Positions 7,786 to 18,100 of a stretch of DNA of 37,862 nt are shown here, in pieces. Under the pieces are notes generated by a model. The model saw nothing but the letters and a program-made list of their open reading frames with translations. It searched no databases and was not told the origin of the DNA. The translations under genes were made by a program, and so were the position numbers. Source of the stretch: an uncultured Mycoplasmatota bacterium (GTDB taxonomy: Bacteria > Bacillota_I > Bacilli_A > RF39 > UBA660); contig UQXO01000012.1 in NCBI GenBank assembly GCA_900545005.1, positions 1-37,862 on the forward strand. Reading direction: 5' to 3'. How positions within the stretch are numbered: position 1 is the stretch's first letter; each line of letters opens with the position of its first letter.

Positions 7786-9111
7786 ATGCAAAATAAATAT
7801 AAGAAAAAATTATTTTTCCTAGGTATCATTATCACTTTTTTAGGCCTAACGATAATGACCTATTACCTTTGGAAAATCGAAAATAAATCCGATGCTACGA
7901 CAGATAATTCCTGCGTAAGTATCATCTATAGCGATGAGCAAAATATTGATTTAATTAATCAAGAAAGTAAAAAGGATATAGATGGCAAGAATACTCAAGC
8001 TCGTAGTATCTCTATCACTAATAAATGCGATGTTATTAAAACAATTCAAGTCTATCTTAATGTTTTAGATACATCAACTCTAAGTAGTAATAAAATAAAA
8101 GCCTATATTAACGGTGATATTTCTTTAGAGCCAACTAATTTAGAGAATCTAAAAACGGTTTCTAAAGAAGAAAATAATATTTTAGAAAAGAAGCTTCTTT
8201 ATAAATATGATTTAGATCCAGATAAAGCCATGAGACTTAATATTCGCTTGTGGAAAGATGAGTTTGCACCTGCCTCAGCTGATAAAAATATTTTCCACAG
8301 TACTTATGAAGTTGTAGCCACTAATCAAATTATTAAACCTACATTTAAGGAAAAAATTCTAAAAGATAATAATGTTATCAACAGTCAGATTGATTACCAA
8401 AGCAAGACAATTACGGATGGCCTTTATAAAATCAATAATGCCTATTATTTTAGGGGTAATGTTACCAATAATTATTTTAGATTAGATGATTATCTTTTTA
8501 GGATGGTTGGTATTAATGCCGATAACTCTATTAAACTGGTAGCACCCAATAACACTTTTGATACCATTTACAATGAATATGCTAATAAAGAAGAAATGAC
8601 TATCTTTAATATGAGTTCAGCTTCTGGTAAGTTGGATGAGTGGTATCAGGAAAATTTAAGTAAATATGATAATTACTTTGTTTCTGGAAAGTTCTGTTCT
8701 GATTCTAGTTACACGAAGTATTATAGTCAAATTACTTATGGTGGTAACAAAAGATTATTTACGGATTTTACGCCAAGTTTAGACTGTCAAGCTGGTGATA
8801 GGGAATATGGTGGTGTTTATAGTAGCAAAGTAGGAATTTTAACGGCTGATGAAATGGCTATCGTAGGACTTTCTAGTAGTATTCCTAATACTAATTCTTA
8901 TCTTTTTAATGGTAATGATGTTTGCACATCAACTCCTTATAGTTATTATTATACGGCAAGTATAATAGTTCTAAATAAGGTTGGGCTTCTAGGCTACTTA
9001 AAAGCTAATAATTCTTGTACAATTATGCCAGTTGTTAATATTGATGGTCATTTAACAGTTAAAGGTGAAGGGACAGTTGAAAGTCCTTATGAACTTGATT
9101 TAGAGGACTAA
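7786..9111 (+). CDS. Membrane-anchored surface protein, unknown family
   Basis: A 441-residue protein. A Lys-rich start and one hydrophobic helix (about 9-29) are followed by a long, Asn- and Ser-rich extracellular part with scattered cysteines that could form disulfides. From about residue 205, aromatic-rich segments such as LYKINNAYYFRG, FRMVGIN and ITYGG look like a repeated beta module of the sort found in large surface proteins of gut Firmicutes, and the end reads YELDLED. There is no sortase signal or prepilin motif. It precedes ezrA by about 60 bases. Role unknown, possibly adhesion or envelope function. Confidence 0.7.
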   Translation: MQNKYKKKLFFLGIIITFLGLTIMTYYLWKIENKSDATTDNSCVSIIYSDEQNIDLINQESKKDIDGKNTQARSISITNKCDVIKTIQVYLNVLDTSTLSSNKIKAYINGDISLEPTNLENLKTVSKEENNILEKKLLYKYDLDPDKAMRLNIRLWKDEFAPASADKNIFHSTYEVVATNQIIKPTFKEKILKDNNVINSQIDYQSKTITDGLYKINNAYYFRGNVTNNYFRLDDYLFRMVGINADNSIKLVAPNNTFDTIYNEYANKEEMTIFNMSSASGKLDEWYQENLSKYDNYFVSGKFCSDSSYTKYYSQITYGGNKRLFTDFTPSLDCQAGDREYGGVYSSKVGILTADEMAIVGLSSSIPNTNSYLFNGNDVCTSTPYSYYYTASIIVLNKVGLLGYLKANNSCTIMPVVNIDGHLTVKGEGTVESPYELDLED

Positions 9112-9173
9112 GATATAGATGACTAAAGTGAAAAAATATGATATTATTTACTTATATAGTAAAGGTGGTTTAT

Positions 9174-10901
9174 ATGAGTAAAACAACATTCATCTTGTTA
9201 GGTATAACTTATTATATTATTTCTGTTATAATCATTATAATAGTTTTAAATAAGATAAATAAAAAGGAAAAAAAGAAATATTTAGAAGAAATAAATAACT
9301 TAGAAAGAAATAAAAATCAAATTATTTCGGCAGATATTATGAGTAATTTGCAGACTGTTGGTGAATTAGTTAATAATGATTTGATGCAAGAAGTTTATAA
9401 TAATTTAAAAAAAAGATTTGACAAAATAAAAAAAGAAGATATACCTAAACTTACCGATAATTTATTAAAAATTGAAGATTTATATGATAATAAAAAATAT
9501 AAAGAATTAAATAAACTTTTGAATAGTGTCGAGCTTGATATTTACTTGGTACAAGCTAAGAGCGATTATCTTTTAAAAGAAATTAAAAAGATAACTGAAT
9601 CAAAAGGAAAGAATAGAGAGATAGCTACTTCTTTAAAGACTAGATATCGTCTAGTTTTAAATGAATATAATAATCACAAGAATGAGTATCTTTATATTAG
9701 CAAACCAGTAGAACTTCAATTTGAAAATATTGATAAACTTTTTAGTAACTTTGAAAGTGCTATGGAAAAAAATAGTTATAGTGAAGTTACGAAGATAATT
9801 AAAGCTCTTGATACCTTTATTGGTAACTTGGAATTAGTAATTAAAGAAGGACCTTCCATTATTTTGATGGCGGAAAAACTAATTCCTAGAAAAATCGATG
9901 ATATTAAATCAATAAAAGATAACATGGTCAAAGATGGTTATAATCTTGATTACTTAAATATAGATAATAATATTAAAGATGCTAAAAAGACTATTGCTAG
10001 TAGTCTGGAGAAAATTAATGTCTTAAATATTACAGATTCATCCTTAGATTTAAAGACTATCTTAGATTATTTTGATAATTTATATAATGAGTTTGATAAA
10101 GAAAGACTTGCAAAGAAAACATTCGAAGACTTGATGCGAACTACTTTAGTGCGTGCTAATAAACTAGAAAGAACTAATAATGAATTAAGAAGAAAAACTA
10201 AAGAGTATAAGTATTCATACGATATTAATGATGAAGACTTAAAAGTCCTAGATGTGATTGCCTCAGATATAAAGGCAATCAAAAAAGACTATGAAACTTT
10301 AGTTAGCCATCATCGTAATAAAACAGTAGCTTATACAAGGTTAGCTAGAGAAATAGAAAAAATTGATGTTTCTTTAGATAAAGTGACAGAAAAATTAAAT
10401 ACTTTTTATGATACATTTGGCAACTTAAAAGAAGATGAACTTGAATCTCGTGAACAACTAGATCAAATTAAAGAAGTTTTGATAAAGGCTAAAAATAAAT
10501 TAAAACAATATAATCTTCCAAACATTCCTGATTATTATTATACTTATTTACAAGAAAGTTACCAGGCTATTGATAATGTTAAAGAAGAATTAAATAAAAA
10601 GCCAATATCTATTAAGACTTTAAATATTAGAGTAGATACAGCCAGAGACTTGGCAATTAAATTATATAATACAGCTAAAGAAATTATTAAGACAGCTTAT
10701 ATGGCTGAGATGAGTATTGTCTATGGAAATCGATATCGTTCTTTAAATAATAGTTTAGATGTTGCTTTAATTAAATCTGAAGATTTATTTTATAAAGGAG
10801 AATATAAAAAATCTTTAGAATGTAGTATCAATGCTATTGATGTTATTGAACCAGATTATTATAAAACTTTAAAAAGTACTTTAGAAAAGAAAGATAATTA
10901 G
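9174..10901 (+). CDS. ezrA: Septation ring formation regulator EzrA
   Basis: EzrA is a membrane-anchored, spectrin-like regulator that limits FtsZ ring formation and links it to wall synthesis in Bacilli. The 575 residues have an N-out hydrophobic helix (about 5-26) and then long helical coiled coil throughout. Family signatures are visible: LPNIPDYY in the fourth bundle and YGNRYRS near the C-terminus, which matches the conserved QNR-type patch (FGNRFRS in Bacillus). ATG 9174 is used because AAAGGTGG is correctly spaced. The upstream in-frame start at 9138 has no such site. The next gene is far away, so it is transcribed alone or with the surface protein. Confidence 0.9.
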   Translation: MSKTTFILLGITYYIISVIIIIIVLNKINKKEKKKYLEEINNLERNKNQIISADIMSNLQTVGELVNNDLMQEVYNNLKKRFDKIKKEDIPKLTDNLLKIEDLYDNKKYKELNKLLNSVELDIYLVQAKSDYLLKEIKKITESKGKNREIATSLKTRYRLVLNEYNNHKNEYLYISKPVELQFENIDKLFSNFESAMEKNSYSEVTKIIKALDTFIGNLELVIKEGPSIILMAEKLIPRKIDDIKSIKDNMVKDGYNLDYLNIDNNIKDAKKTIASSLEKINVLNITDSSLDLKTILDYFDNLYNEFDKERLAKKTFEDLMRTTLVRANKLERTNNELRRKTKEYKYSYDINDEDLKVLDVIASDIKAIKKDYETLVSHHRNKTVAYTRLAREIEKIDVSLDKVTEKLNTFYDTFGNLKEDELESREQLDQIKEVLIKAKNKLKQYNLPNIPDYYYTYLQESYQAIDNVKEELNKKPISIKTLNIRVDTARDLAIKLYNTAKEIIKTAYMAEMSIVYGNRYRSLNNSLDVALIKSEDLFYKGEYKKSLECSINAIDVIEPDYYKTLKSTLEKKDN

Positions 10902-10911
10902 AAAATAAAAG

Positions 10912-10937
10912 ACTATCAAACTTAAAGATAGTTTTTT
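10912..10937 (+). terminator. Terminator of ezrA
   Basis: ACTATC (10912-10917) pairs with GATAGT (10927-10932), followed by a run of six Ts. The hairpin begins about ten bases after the ezrA stop. Confidence 0.65.
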
Positions 10938-11056
10938 AAATCTATAACAGGATGTAATTGGTAAGTTAACTTGCCTTTAAAATAATGCTATTCGATGCAT
11001 TAATTGCAGAATTATAGAATTAAAAATTCAGCTATAATTTTTAGAATAAGTCTTCT
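10938..11056. other. AT-rich spacer with one palindrome
   Basis: No gene is visible. GGTAAGTTAACTTGCC (10960-10975) is a near-perfect palindrome centred on GTTAAC, a possible protein-binding site. A GGCAAGTTATC string recurs at 12671-12681, which may be chance. Confidence 0.3.
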
Positions 11057-11400
11057 TTAATGCTTCAAAAATGAGTCGTTACCTTTATAGCTTTTTGGCG
11101 AGATGAGACTAGGATGGTAGATAGGGAGAATTTTGTAACCATTAATTCCATATAGATTACCTACAACATCTGAAAACCGATTAAATTTAAAATTAAGCAA
11201 ATTCATTGTAGAAAATTTTTCTAGAGTAATAATTAAATTAGGATTTAATATTTCTAATTGTTATAACATTATATTTTTACAGTTAACTGAGCAATTTTTT
11301 TGATTTTTTCTTTCTATATTCACAATAACGCCTAACTTAATTAAATATTTAATTATAATGATTATATCAAATAAACGTTAATAAATCTTGAATTTTAATT
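11057..11400 (-). pseudogene. Decayed uracil-DNA glycosylase-superfamily gene
   Basis: On the minus strand, 11260-11057 encodes 67 uninterrupted residues that read as a real C-terminal half: LEILNPNLIITLEKF (the conserved strand after the L-P turn), a VVGNLYG segment and LPIYHPSLISPKSYKGN, the HPS motif of family 4-6 uracil-DNA glycosylases. A TAA (11263-11261) interrupts the frame just upstream. Before it, KLGVIVNIERKNQKN and NCKNIML continue the family pattern. A further stop and probably a frameshift lie near 11388. No start or ribosome-binding site is intact. It is unlike the intact UDG-fold gene at 36969, which lacks the HPS motif, so it was a separate gene. Confidence 0.7.
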
Positions 11401-11554
11401 TTTTCGCTTCTTCTTAAACTCGTTCTATTAATATATTTATACGTCATTAGTATCCAATATTTAAATTGTACTTCAATCAAAGTATTATTGGAGCCACTTT
11501 GAAATATTTATGACTTTCTATTTTAAAATTTATATTTCTTCTTTAATAATGCCA

Positions 11555-11592
11555 CAAAAAAAGACTGTCTCCAATTCAAAGATAGTCTTTTA
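11555..11592 (-). terminator. Terminator of tRNA-His
   Basis: Read on the minus strand, AAAAGACTATCT pairs with AGACAGTCTTTT (one mismatch) around a nine-base loop and ends in seven Ts. It lies 11 bases beyond the tRNA 3' end. Confidence 0.75.
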
Positions 11593-11602
11593 AATTCCAT
11601 AA

Positions 11603-11679
11603 TGGGGCGAAATGTGGGGTTCGAACCCACGCATGCCGGAGCCACAATCCGGTGTGTTAACCACTTCACCAATTCCGCC
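11603..11679 (-). tRNA. tRNA-His (anticodon GTG)
   Basis: The minus strand folds into a complete cloverleaf: acceptor GCGGAAT with ATTTCGC, anticodon stem CCGGA/TCCGG around TTGTGGC (anticodon GTG), T arm GTGGG TTCGAAC CCCAC and an encoded 3' CCA. The extra 5' G (G-1) opposite C73 is the identity feature of tRNA-His and is encoded in the DNA. It stands alone, with its own promoter and terminator. Confidence 0.96.
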
Positions 11680-11691
11680 ATTACTTAAAAT

Positions 11692-11720
11692 ATTCTATCA
11701 AGTAATTGCGAAAAATGCAA
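11692..11720 (-). promoter_or_regulatory. Promoter of tRNA-His
   Basis: On the minus strand, TTGCAT (11720-11715), 17 bases, then TAGAAT (11697-11692). Transcription would start only a few bases before the tRNA. Confidence 0.6.
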
Positions 11721-11734
11721 GTATATATTATACT
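11706..11734 (+). promoter_or_regulatory. Promoter of the 11760 gene
   Basis: TTGCGA (11706-11711), 17 bases, then TATACT (11729-11734). It overlaps the divergent tRNA-His promoter, so the two may compete for polymerase. Confidence 0.45.
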
Positions 11735-11759
11735 AGATATATAGAAAGTAGTGTATTTT

Positions 11760-11966
11760 ATGTATTTATTAGATTTCTGGGAAGAAAACTTACCCAATCA
11801 AATTAGTGATTTCTTTACTAATGCCAAAAATTATTTAGTCAGTATTGGTCTTACCATATATGATAACTTAGTCTCTATTATAGGTGAAACCCCCGCTAAA
11901 ATGACTATTATGGTTGTTGTAATAGCCACTGTTCTATTTGTTTTATTAAAAATTATTAATCGTTAA
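11760..11966 (+). CDS. Small single-helix membrane protein
   Basis: A 68-residue protein. The N-terminal half is amphipathic (YLLDFWEEN and on) and the C-terminus is one strong hydrophobic helix (MTIMVVVIATVLFVLLKII) ending in Asn-Arg. ATG 11760 has a poor ribosome-binding site; GTG 11751, three codons earlier, is the alternative. The promoter at 11706-11734 supports expression with a short leader. Its stop overlaps the stop of the opposing gene at 11963. Function unknown. Confidence 0.5.
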   Translation: MYLLDFWEENLPNQISDFFTNAKNYLVSIGLTIYDNLVSIIGETPAKMTIMVVVIATVLFVLLKIINR

Positions 11967-12364
11967 GATAAACTTTTTAAATTATATAACTCGTTTAAGT
12001 AAGTTTCAGCATCGTTTAATAATTTTTTTATTGTCTCTTGCATTTTTTCTTTGTATCCATAAGAAAATTGATTTTTATTTAGTAAGTCTTCTAAATCATA
12101 AAGATAACTAATTTGTTCTTCATAAATGTTTTTTAATTCTTGAATATCAATACCATATTCTATTTTTAAAATTTCATAGTATTGTAATTCATGAAAAAAA
12201 TTGGCTTCTCTTTCAATTGAATTATTAATTATAGCAATTTTGCTTTTAATAATTTTATCAAGTTCATTAGAAAGATGTTTGTTTTTATAAGTAATAGCAA
12301 ACAAAGCCCTTCCTAAAACTATTTTCTTTTTAATCATTTCAATTCTTTCACTTATCCAACTCAT
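11963..12364 (-). CDS. Hypothetical helical protein
   Basis: A 133-residue, charged, probably all-helical protein with heptad-like Leu/Ile spacing across much of its length, so likely a coiled coil. It has no membrane segment or catalytic motif. The start is ATG 12364 on the minus strand behind AGAGGGG. It converges tail to tail with the small membrane protein, and the two stop codons share a TTAA. Family not recognised. Confidence 0.6.
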   Translation of the reverse strand: MSWISERIEMIKKKIVLGRALFAITYKNKHLSNELDKIIKSKIAIINNSIEREANFFHELQYYEILKIEYGIDIQELKNIYEEQISYLYDLEDLLNKNQFSYGYKEKMQETIKKLLNDAETYLNELYNLKSLS

Positions 12365-12836
12365 ATAAATCCCCTCTCAATAAGAATAGATTATACTAGA
12401 TATTTTAAGAAAAATAAAGAGAAAATAGAACTTATATGTAAATTTAGCACATCATTCTAAAAAGAAATTTTAAACAAAGAATAAATACTAATACGGTAGT
12501 TGTTTTTACTGACATATAATTAAATTCATCTCTTGAAAACACTATGGATACCACTATCTTTTTACGATCTAATATTACCTTAATTACTGCCATTAAAATT
12601 TATATATATAATCTTTAGAATATCCGTTTCCTTAAAAAAATTTTTTTCAATAAATAGTAAATTTGGGGTAGGCAAGTTATCAAAAAAAAGTTACCATTTG
12701 AGTACGAATTTTAACCTGGCCTCATAAAGATAAAGTTAATTATAAGGAATATTAAAAAAGAATTTACATTTTAGAAACAATCAACCTATTTATCCAAATT
12801 TTTGATACAATATAATTTAGTAAAGGAGAAGACTAA
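12365..12836. other. Gene-poor AT-rich region with one weak ORF
   Basis: No confident gene lies in these 472 bases. One minus-strand frame, 12593-12444, encodes 49 residues (MAVIKVILDRKKIVVS and on, ending in a hydrophobic stretch) but lacks a ribosome-binding site. It may be a remnant. Other frames carry many stops. The right end holds the addAB promoter. Confidence 0.4.
12803..12811 (+). promoter_or_regulatory. Extended -10 promoter of addBA
   Basis: TGATACAAT is an extended -10 (TG, one base, TACAAT at 12806-12811), immediately followed by an alternative TATAAT (12811-12816). No good -35 is visible. The leader would be about 20 bases, with an AAAGGAG ribosome-binding site. Confidence 0.5.
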
Positions 12837-15167
12837 ATGCTAGATAAACTACGAAATAATGATACTATTATCACAACCAATAACATTAAAAATATTATTC
12901 TTAAAGACTTGGCACATACTAAGAAATTACTAAATTTGAAGTTTTATACCTTAAAGGAATTTTTAGATAATTACTACGGTACCCCAACTAAAGAAGCCTT
13001 ATATTTTCTAATTAAACACTATCACTATAATTATGATATTGCTAAAACTTATTTAGAAAATATTTTCTATGATACACCAGAATTAAAAGAACTAAAAAAT
13101 GTTTTAGATGGTAACAATCTAATAACCTATAATTCTTATTTTAAAAAATTTCTTAAAAGAGTAGTGATTATAGGACTTGATTTAGATGAGTCTTTGCAAA
13201 GATCACTATCTTTCTATAATTTAGTGTCTTTTGATTTTAATGCCGAAGAAAAATATCATCACCAGGTAACGAAATATCAGACTAGTAGAGAAGAAATTAT
13301 TGGGACTGCTATTAAGATAAGAAAACTTCTAAAACAAGGAGTTAAACTAAATGATATTTGTTTAGTTAATATTGATAATACTTATACTCAAGAGCTTCAA
13401 AGAATCTTTAAAATGTTTAATATTCCTCTTAATTTAGAGCTTTCCATGGCAATAGCAGGTACAAAGATGGTTCATGATTTTTTAGATACTTTAAAAGAAA
13501 CCCAAAATATTGAAGTGTCTTTAGAAAAAGTAACTGATGAAGATATTAAAGCTAAATTAATTAATCTTTTTAATAGTTATAACTTTAATTATTCTTTAGA
13601 TGAAGCTTTCTTTAATCTATTGGATAATGATATTAAATCTCTAAATATTTCTTTACCTAAATACGATAATGCTATTAATATTTTAAATATTGAAGATATG
13701 TTAGATCCTTCTAAATATTATTTTATTCTTAACTTTAATCAAGGAGTAGTGCCATCTATTTATCACGATGATAAATTAGTAAAGGATGCTACAAGAAAGA
13801 CTTTAGGATTATTAACATCTTTAGATTTATTAAAATTAGAGAAGAAAAGAGTTATTAAAAGATTAGAAAGTAATCCCCAGGTATTTATTAGTTTTAAAGA
13901 AAAAGATAATTATAATACCTACTATCCTAGTCCACTTATTAGCGATATGAATCTTGAAGTTGTAACAGAAGAAAATAATCCTTATATCTATTCTGAAAGT
14001 TATAATCGCCTAGCTTTAGCAACTTTCCTAGACCGTTATTTAAAATATAACGAGAAAAACGATGAGTTAAAAGATTTACTAACTACAATGTCTGATATTA
14101 ATTATAACACCTATGATAATCAGTATATTAAGATTGATTTTGCCGATCTTTATAACTACTTAAAAGGGCATAGTAACTTATCTTACTCAGCGATGAATAA
14201 CTATTATTTATGTGCTTTTCGTTTTTATATTGCTAATATCTTGAAATTAGATCCTTTTGTTGATACGTTTGCAGCTTTTTTAGGATCGTTGTTCCATGAT
14301 TGCCTTAGTAAAATGTACAATGAAAATTTTGATTTGTCTCTAGAATATACTAAATACTTAAAAAAAAGAGAACTAACTAATAAGGAAAAATTTTACGTTG
14401 ATAACTTATATCAAACTTTAGAATTTATTATTAAGACTATTAAAGAACAAGAGAGTAAATCTCTATATAACCAAACTTTAACTGAGACTAGACTTAATCT
14501 ACATAAAGACGGGAAAATTGCCATCAACTTTTTAGGATTTGTTGATAAGATTAAGTATTTAGAAGATAATGATAGTAAATATTTAGTTGCTATCATTGAC
14601 TATAAAACCGGATATGTTCCGACGACTTTGGATAATATTAATTATGGTTTACATTTACAATTGCCTGTTTATATCTACTTGACTAAAAGAGGACTTCATA
14701 AAGATATTAGAATTACAGGATTTTATCTTCAAAAAATTCTTAATGGTAAAGTAGTGGATTCTGATTCTTTGGAAGAAGATAATAAAAAAGCTTTAAAATT
14801 AGACGGTTATTCTCTTAATAGCGAGGAAGAAATAATTAAATTTGACTCTACTTATACTAAAAGTGAGGTCATTAAAGGAATGGCTACTACCAGTAAAGGC
14901 TTTGCTCATTATGCTAAGCTCTTCAATGATGATGATATTGAAAAAATTGATGCTATTGTCGAAGAACGTATCAATGAAGTAGTAGAAGCTATTGAAGAAG
15001 GTAACTTTCCAATAAATCCCAAAAGACTAAAAGGTGAACTTATTGGATGTGAATTCTGTAAATATAAAGAATTATGCTATCGTAAAGAAGAAGATATTGT
15101 CGATTTAGAATACAAAACAAGAAAAGAAATATTAGGAGATGATGATAATGCCAAAATGGACGAGTGA
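12837..15167 (+). CDS. addB: AddB-type helicase-nuclease subunit (short form)
   Basis: Partner of AddA in the RecBCD-like complex that resects double-strand breaks. The 776 residues are much shorter than the roughly 1160 of Bacillus AddB, and no Walker A motif is seen at the N-terminus. The C-terminal PD-(D/E)XK nuclease is complete: LGSLFHDCLSK, GFVDKIK and IIDYKTG (D588, K590). The iron-sulfur cysteines framing it are present at C459 and in GCEFCKYKELC (C738, C741, C747). It overlaps addA by 20 bases, which supports the assignment. The missing N-terminus suggests a structural, Chi-scanning or purely nucleolytic role rather than ATP use. Confidence 0.88.
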   Translation: MLDKLRNNDTIITTNNIKNIILKDLAHTKKLLNLKFYTLKEFLDNYYGTPTKEALYFLIKHYHYNYDIAKTYLENIFYDTPELKELKNVLDGNNLITYNSYFKKFLKRVVIIGLDLDESLQRSLSFYNLVSFDFNAEEKYHHQVTKYQTSREEIIGTAIKIRKLLKQGVKLNDICLVNIDNTYTQELQRIFKMFNIPLNLELSMAIAGTKMVHDFLDTLKETQNIEVSLEKVTDEDIKAKLINLFNSYNFNYSLDEAFFNLLDNDIKSLNISLPKYDNAINILNIEDMLDPSKYYFILNFNQGVVPSIYHDDKLVKDATRKTLGLLTSLDLLKLEKKRVIKRLESNPQVFISFKEKDNYNTYYPSPLISDMNLEVVTEENNPYIYSESYNRLALATFLDRYLKYNEKNDELKDLLTTMSDINYNTYDNQYIKIDFADLYNYLKGHSNLSYSAMNNYYLCAFRFYIANILKLDPFVDTFAAFLGSLFHDCLSKMYNENFDLSLEYTKYLKKRELTNKEKFYVDNLYQTLEFIIKTIKEQESKSLYNQTLTETRLNLHKDGKIAINFLGFVDKIKYLEDNDSKYLVAIIDYKTGYVPTTLDNINYGLHLQLPVYIYLTKRGLHKDIRITGFYLQKILNGKVVDSDSLEEDNKKALKLDGYSLNSEEEIIKFDSTYTKSEVIKGMATTSKGFAHYAKLFNDDDIEKIDAIVEERINEVVEAIEEGNFPINPKRLKGELIGCEFCKYKELCYRKEEDIVDLEYKTRKEILGDDDNAKMDE

Positions 15168-18100
15168 ACAAAGTGATGCCATTTATAAAAAGGGCACTAA
15201 TATAATAGTGTCTGCAGGTGCCGGTTCCGGAAAAACCGCCGTTCTATCCGAAAGAGTTTTAGAGCACGTTAAATCTGGTATCAGCGTTGATGATTTATTA
15301 GTCTTAACCTTCACTAATGCGGCTGCCGCTGAAATGAAAGACCGTATCCGTAGTAAAATTAGAAAAGTTCCCGAACTAAAAGATGAACTTGATAAAGTTG
15401 ATTTAGCTTATATCACAACATTTGATTCTTTTGCCTTATCTTTAGTAAAGAAATATAGTTATTTAATGAATATTTCCAAGAATATTAATATTATTGATGC
15501 TAGTATTATTGAACTAAAGAAAGAAGAAGTATTAACTAATATTTTTGAGGAATTATATCAACAAAGAAATCCATTATTTTTAAAACTAATTAAAGATTTT
15601 ACTGTTAAAGATGATAAAGAAATTTGGTCTTCTGTTTTAAGTCTTTATGAAAAGTTAGATAATCGTTATGATAAAGATGAAATTTTAAATTCTTATGTTG
15701 ATAATTACTATCAGGAAGAAAATATTAGTATCCTTGTTAACTCCTATGTTGATTTGATTAAAAATAGGTTAGAAGTCTTAAATAATACGATTGATAATTT
15801 ATACCATTATACTGATAATACTTTTCAAGATAAGATGGAAGAGGTCATAAGACCGTTAATAAATGCTAAGGATTATTTAGAAATAAAAAGATTAAGTATT
15901 TTAAAACTTCCTACTTTGCGAGGAGCTGATGATGTAACCAAGGCTATAAAAAACCAAGTTAGAGATTTAGTTATCGAAATAGTCCAATTAACCAAGTATA
16001 ATTCCCTTGATGAGATTAAAGAAAGTCTTTATTTGACAAAAGATTATGTTACAATAATTATTAAAATTATCCAAGAATTAAGTACAAGAATAGAAACTTT
16101 TAAAAGAGAAAACAATGCTTATGATTTTATAGATATTGCTAAAATGGCTATTAATATCTTGAAGGATAATCCAAAAGTTGCTAAAGAAATGAAAAATAAA
16201 TATAAAGAAATTTTGATAGATGAATATCAAGATACTAATGATATTCAGGATATTTTTATTTCTCTTATTGAAAATAATAATGTTTATATGGTTGGGGATA
16301 TTAAACAATCCATTTATCGCTTCCGTAATGCTAATCCCAATCTTTTTAAGAGTAAGTATGAAAGCTACCAAAATAATACTGGTGGGATGAAAATAGACTT
16401 AAATAAAAACTTCCGTAGTCGAAGTGAAGTTTTAAATAATATTAATATGATGTTTAATCTTTTTATGGATAATTATATTGGTGGTGCTGATTATATAAGT
16501 TCGCATCAAATGATTTTTGGTCTAACCCCATATAATGATGTTAATCAAGAAAATTATAATATGGAAGTTTTAAATTATACTTATGATAAAGATTCTAAAT
16601 ATACTAAGGAAGAGATAGAAATCTTTACGGTCGCTCGTGATATTGATGCTAAAGTAAAAAGTGGCTATGAAATGATGGATAAAGAGACAATGCAAAGAAG
16701 ACCCGTAAATTATGGGGACTTTGTTATCTTAATGGACCGCTCAAGTAATTTCAATTTATATAAGAAAATTTTTGAGTATTTGAATATTCCGATTACCATT
16801 TATCGTGACAAGACCATCAGTGATTCTATAGATATTTCTATAATTAAGAATATTTATAATCTTTTAGTACTTATCAAAAAGAAAGATTTTGGCACTATGT
16901 TTTCCTATTCTTTTATGGCAGTTGCTAGAAGTTATTTATTCAATATGAGTGATAAAGATATTCTTAAAGTTATAAGTAATCGTACATTCGCTGAAACCAA
17001 GATTTATCAAAATTTGTATGAATTAGTTAAGGAATTAGACACTTTGCCTAATGACAGACTTTATCAGAAAATTATTGCAAAATTTAACTTTGAAGCATCT
17101 TTTATTACTACAGGTAATATTTCCGAACATATGGTTACTATTGATTCGATAGGGAAAATTGCTGAAAATGCTGCATCTTTTGGTTATACTCCTTATGAGT
17201 TTTCAGATTATCTAAATCAAGTTTACGAAAAAGGCTTAGATATTAAGTTATCTTTAAACAAAGAAGCATCTAATTCGGTAAAAATAATGACTATACATGC
17301 TTCTAAAGGTTTAGAATATCCTGTTTGTTATTTTACAGGTTTGTCTAAAAAGTTTAATATTGATGACTTGAAAAATAAATTTTACTATGATAATAATCTA
17401 GGATTTATAACTCCGTATGTTAAGAATGGTATTCATAGTACGGTTATCAAGATGATGTTAAAAAATAAATATCTTTTGGAAGAAATAAGTGAAAGATTGA
17501 GATTATTTTATGTAGCTTTAACAAGAGCCCGTGAAAAGATGATCTTGGTAGGAGAGTTTTCTAAAGATGAATTAGCTTATAAAGTAAATGGGGTTATAGA
17601 TAATGAAACTCGTAACAGTTATCGTAGTTTTCAAGACATGTTAAATTCTATTTATGATTATTTAAAGCCTTATTTAAAAGATATAAATCTTGACAGTCTT
17701 AATCTAACTAAAGATTATAATTTATCTATTAAAAAAGATTTGGAAATTTTAAAATCAGAGCCAGGTAGACTAATTGAAATTGAAGAATATCATCCTGATA
17801 GTAAGCTTATTACTAGTAGCCATTTTTCTAAGAATACTAATACTCTTAGGACAAAAGAAGAAGAAAAAAATATTGAATTAGGTTTAAGAATGCATTATCT
17901 TTTGGAGATAACGGATTTTAATAATCCTGATTATCAAGATTTTAATGCTTTTGAAATTAATTGTCTAAAGAATTTTATTAATACCGGTATTCTTAAGAAC
18001 AGTAAAGAAATCTTTAAAGAATATGAATTTATCTACGAGGATAATTTTTCAGAAAAACATGGTATTATTGACTTACTTTTAATTAAAAGTAATGAGGTAG

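Noticed and set aside
11612..11806. 64-codon plus-strand open frame
   Set aside because: It runs antisense through tRNA-His and its sequence is explained by the tRNA and the following small gene's promoter.
12580..12721. Minus-strand coding-like stretch in the addAB upstream region
   Set aside because: Careful counting of the T- and A-runs shows a stop (12693-12691) inside it and several stops upstream; no family pattern emerges.
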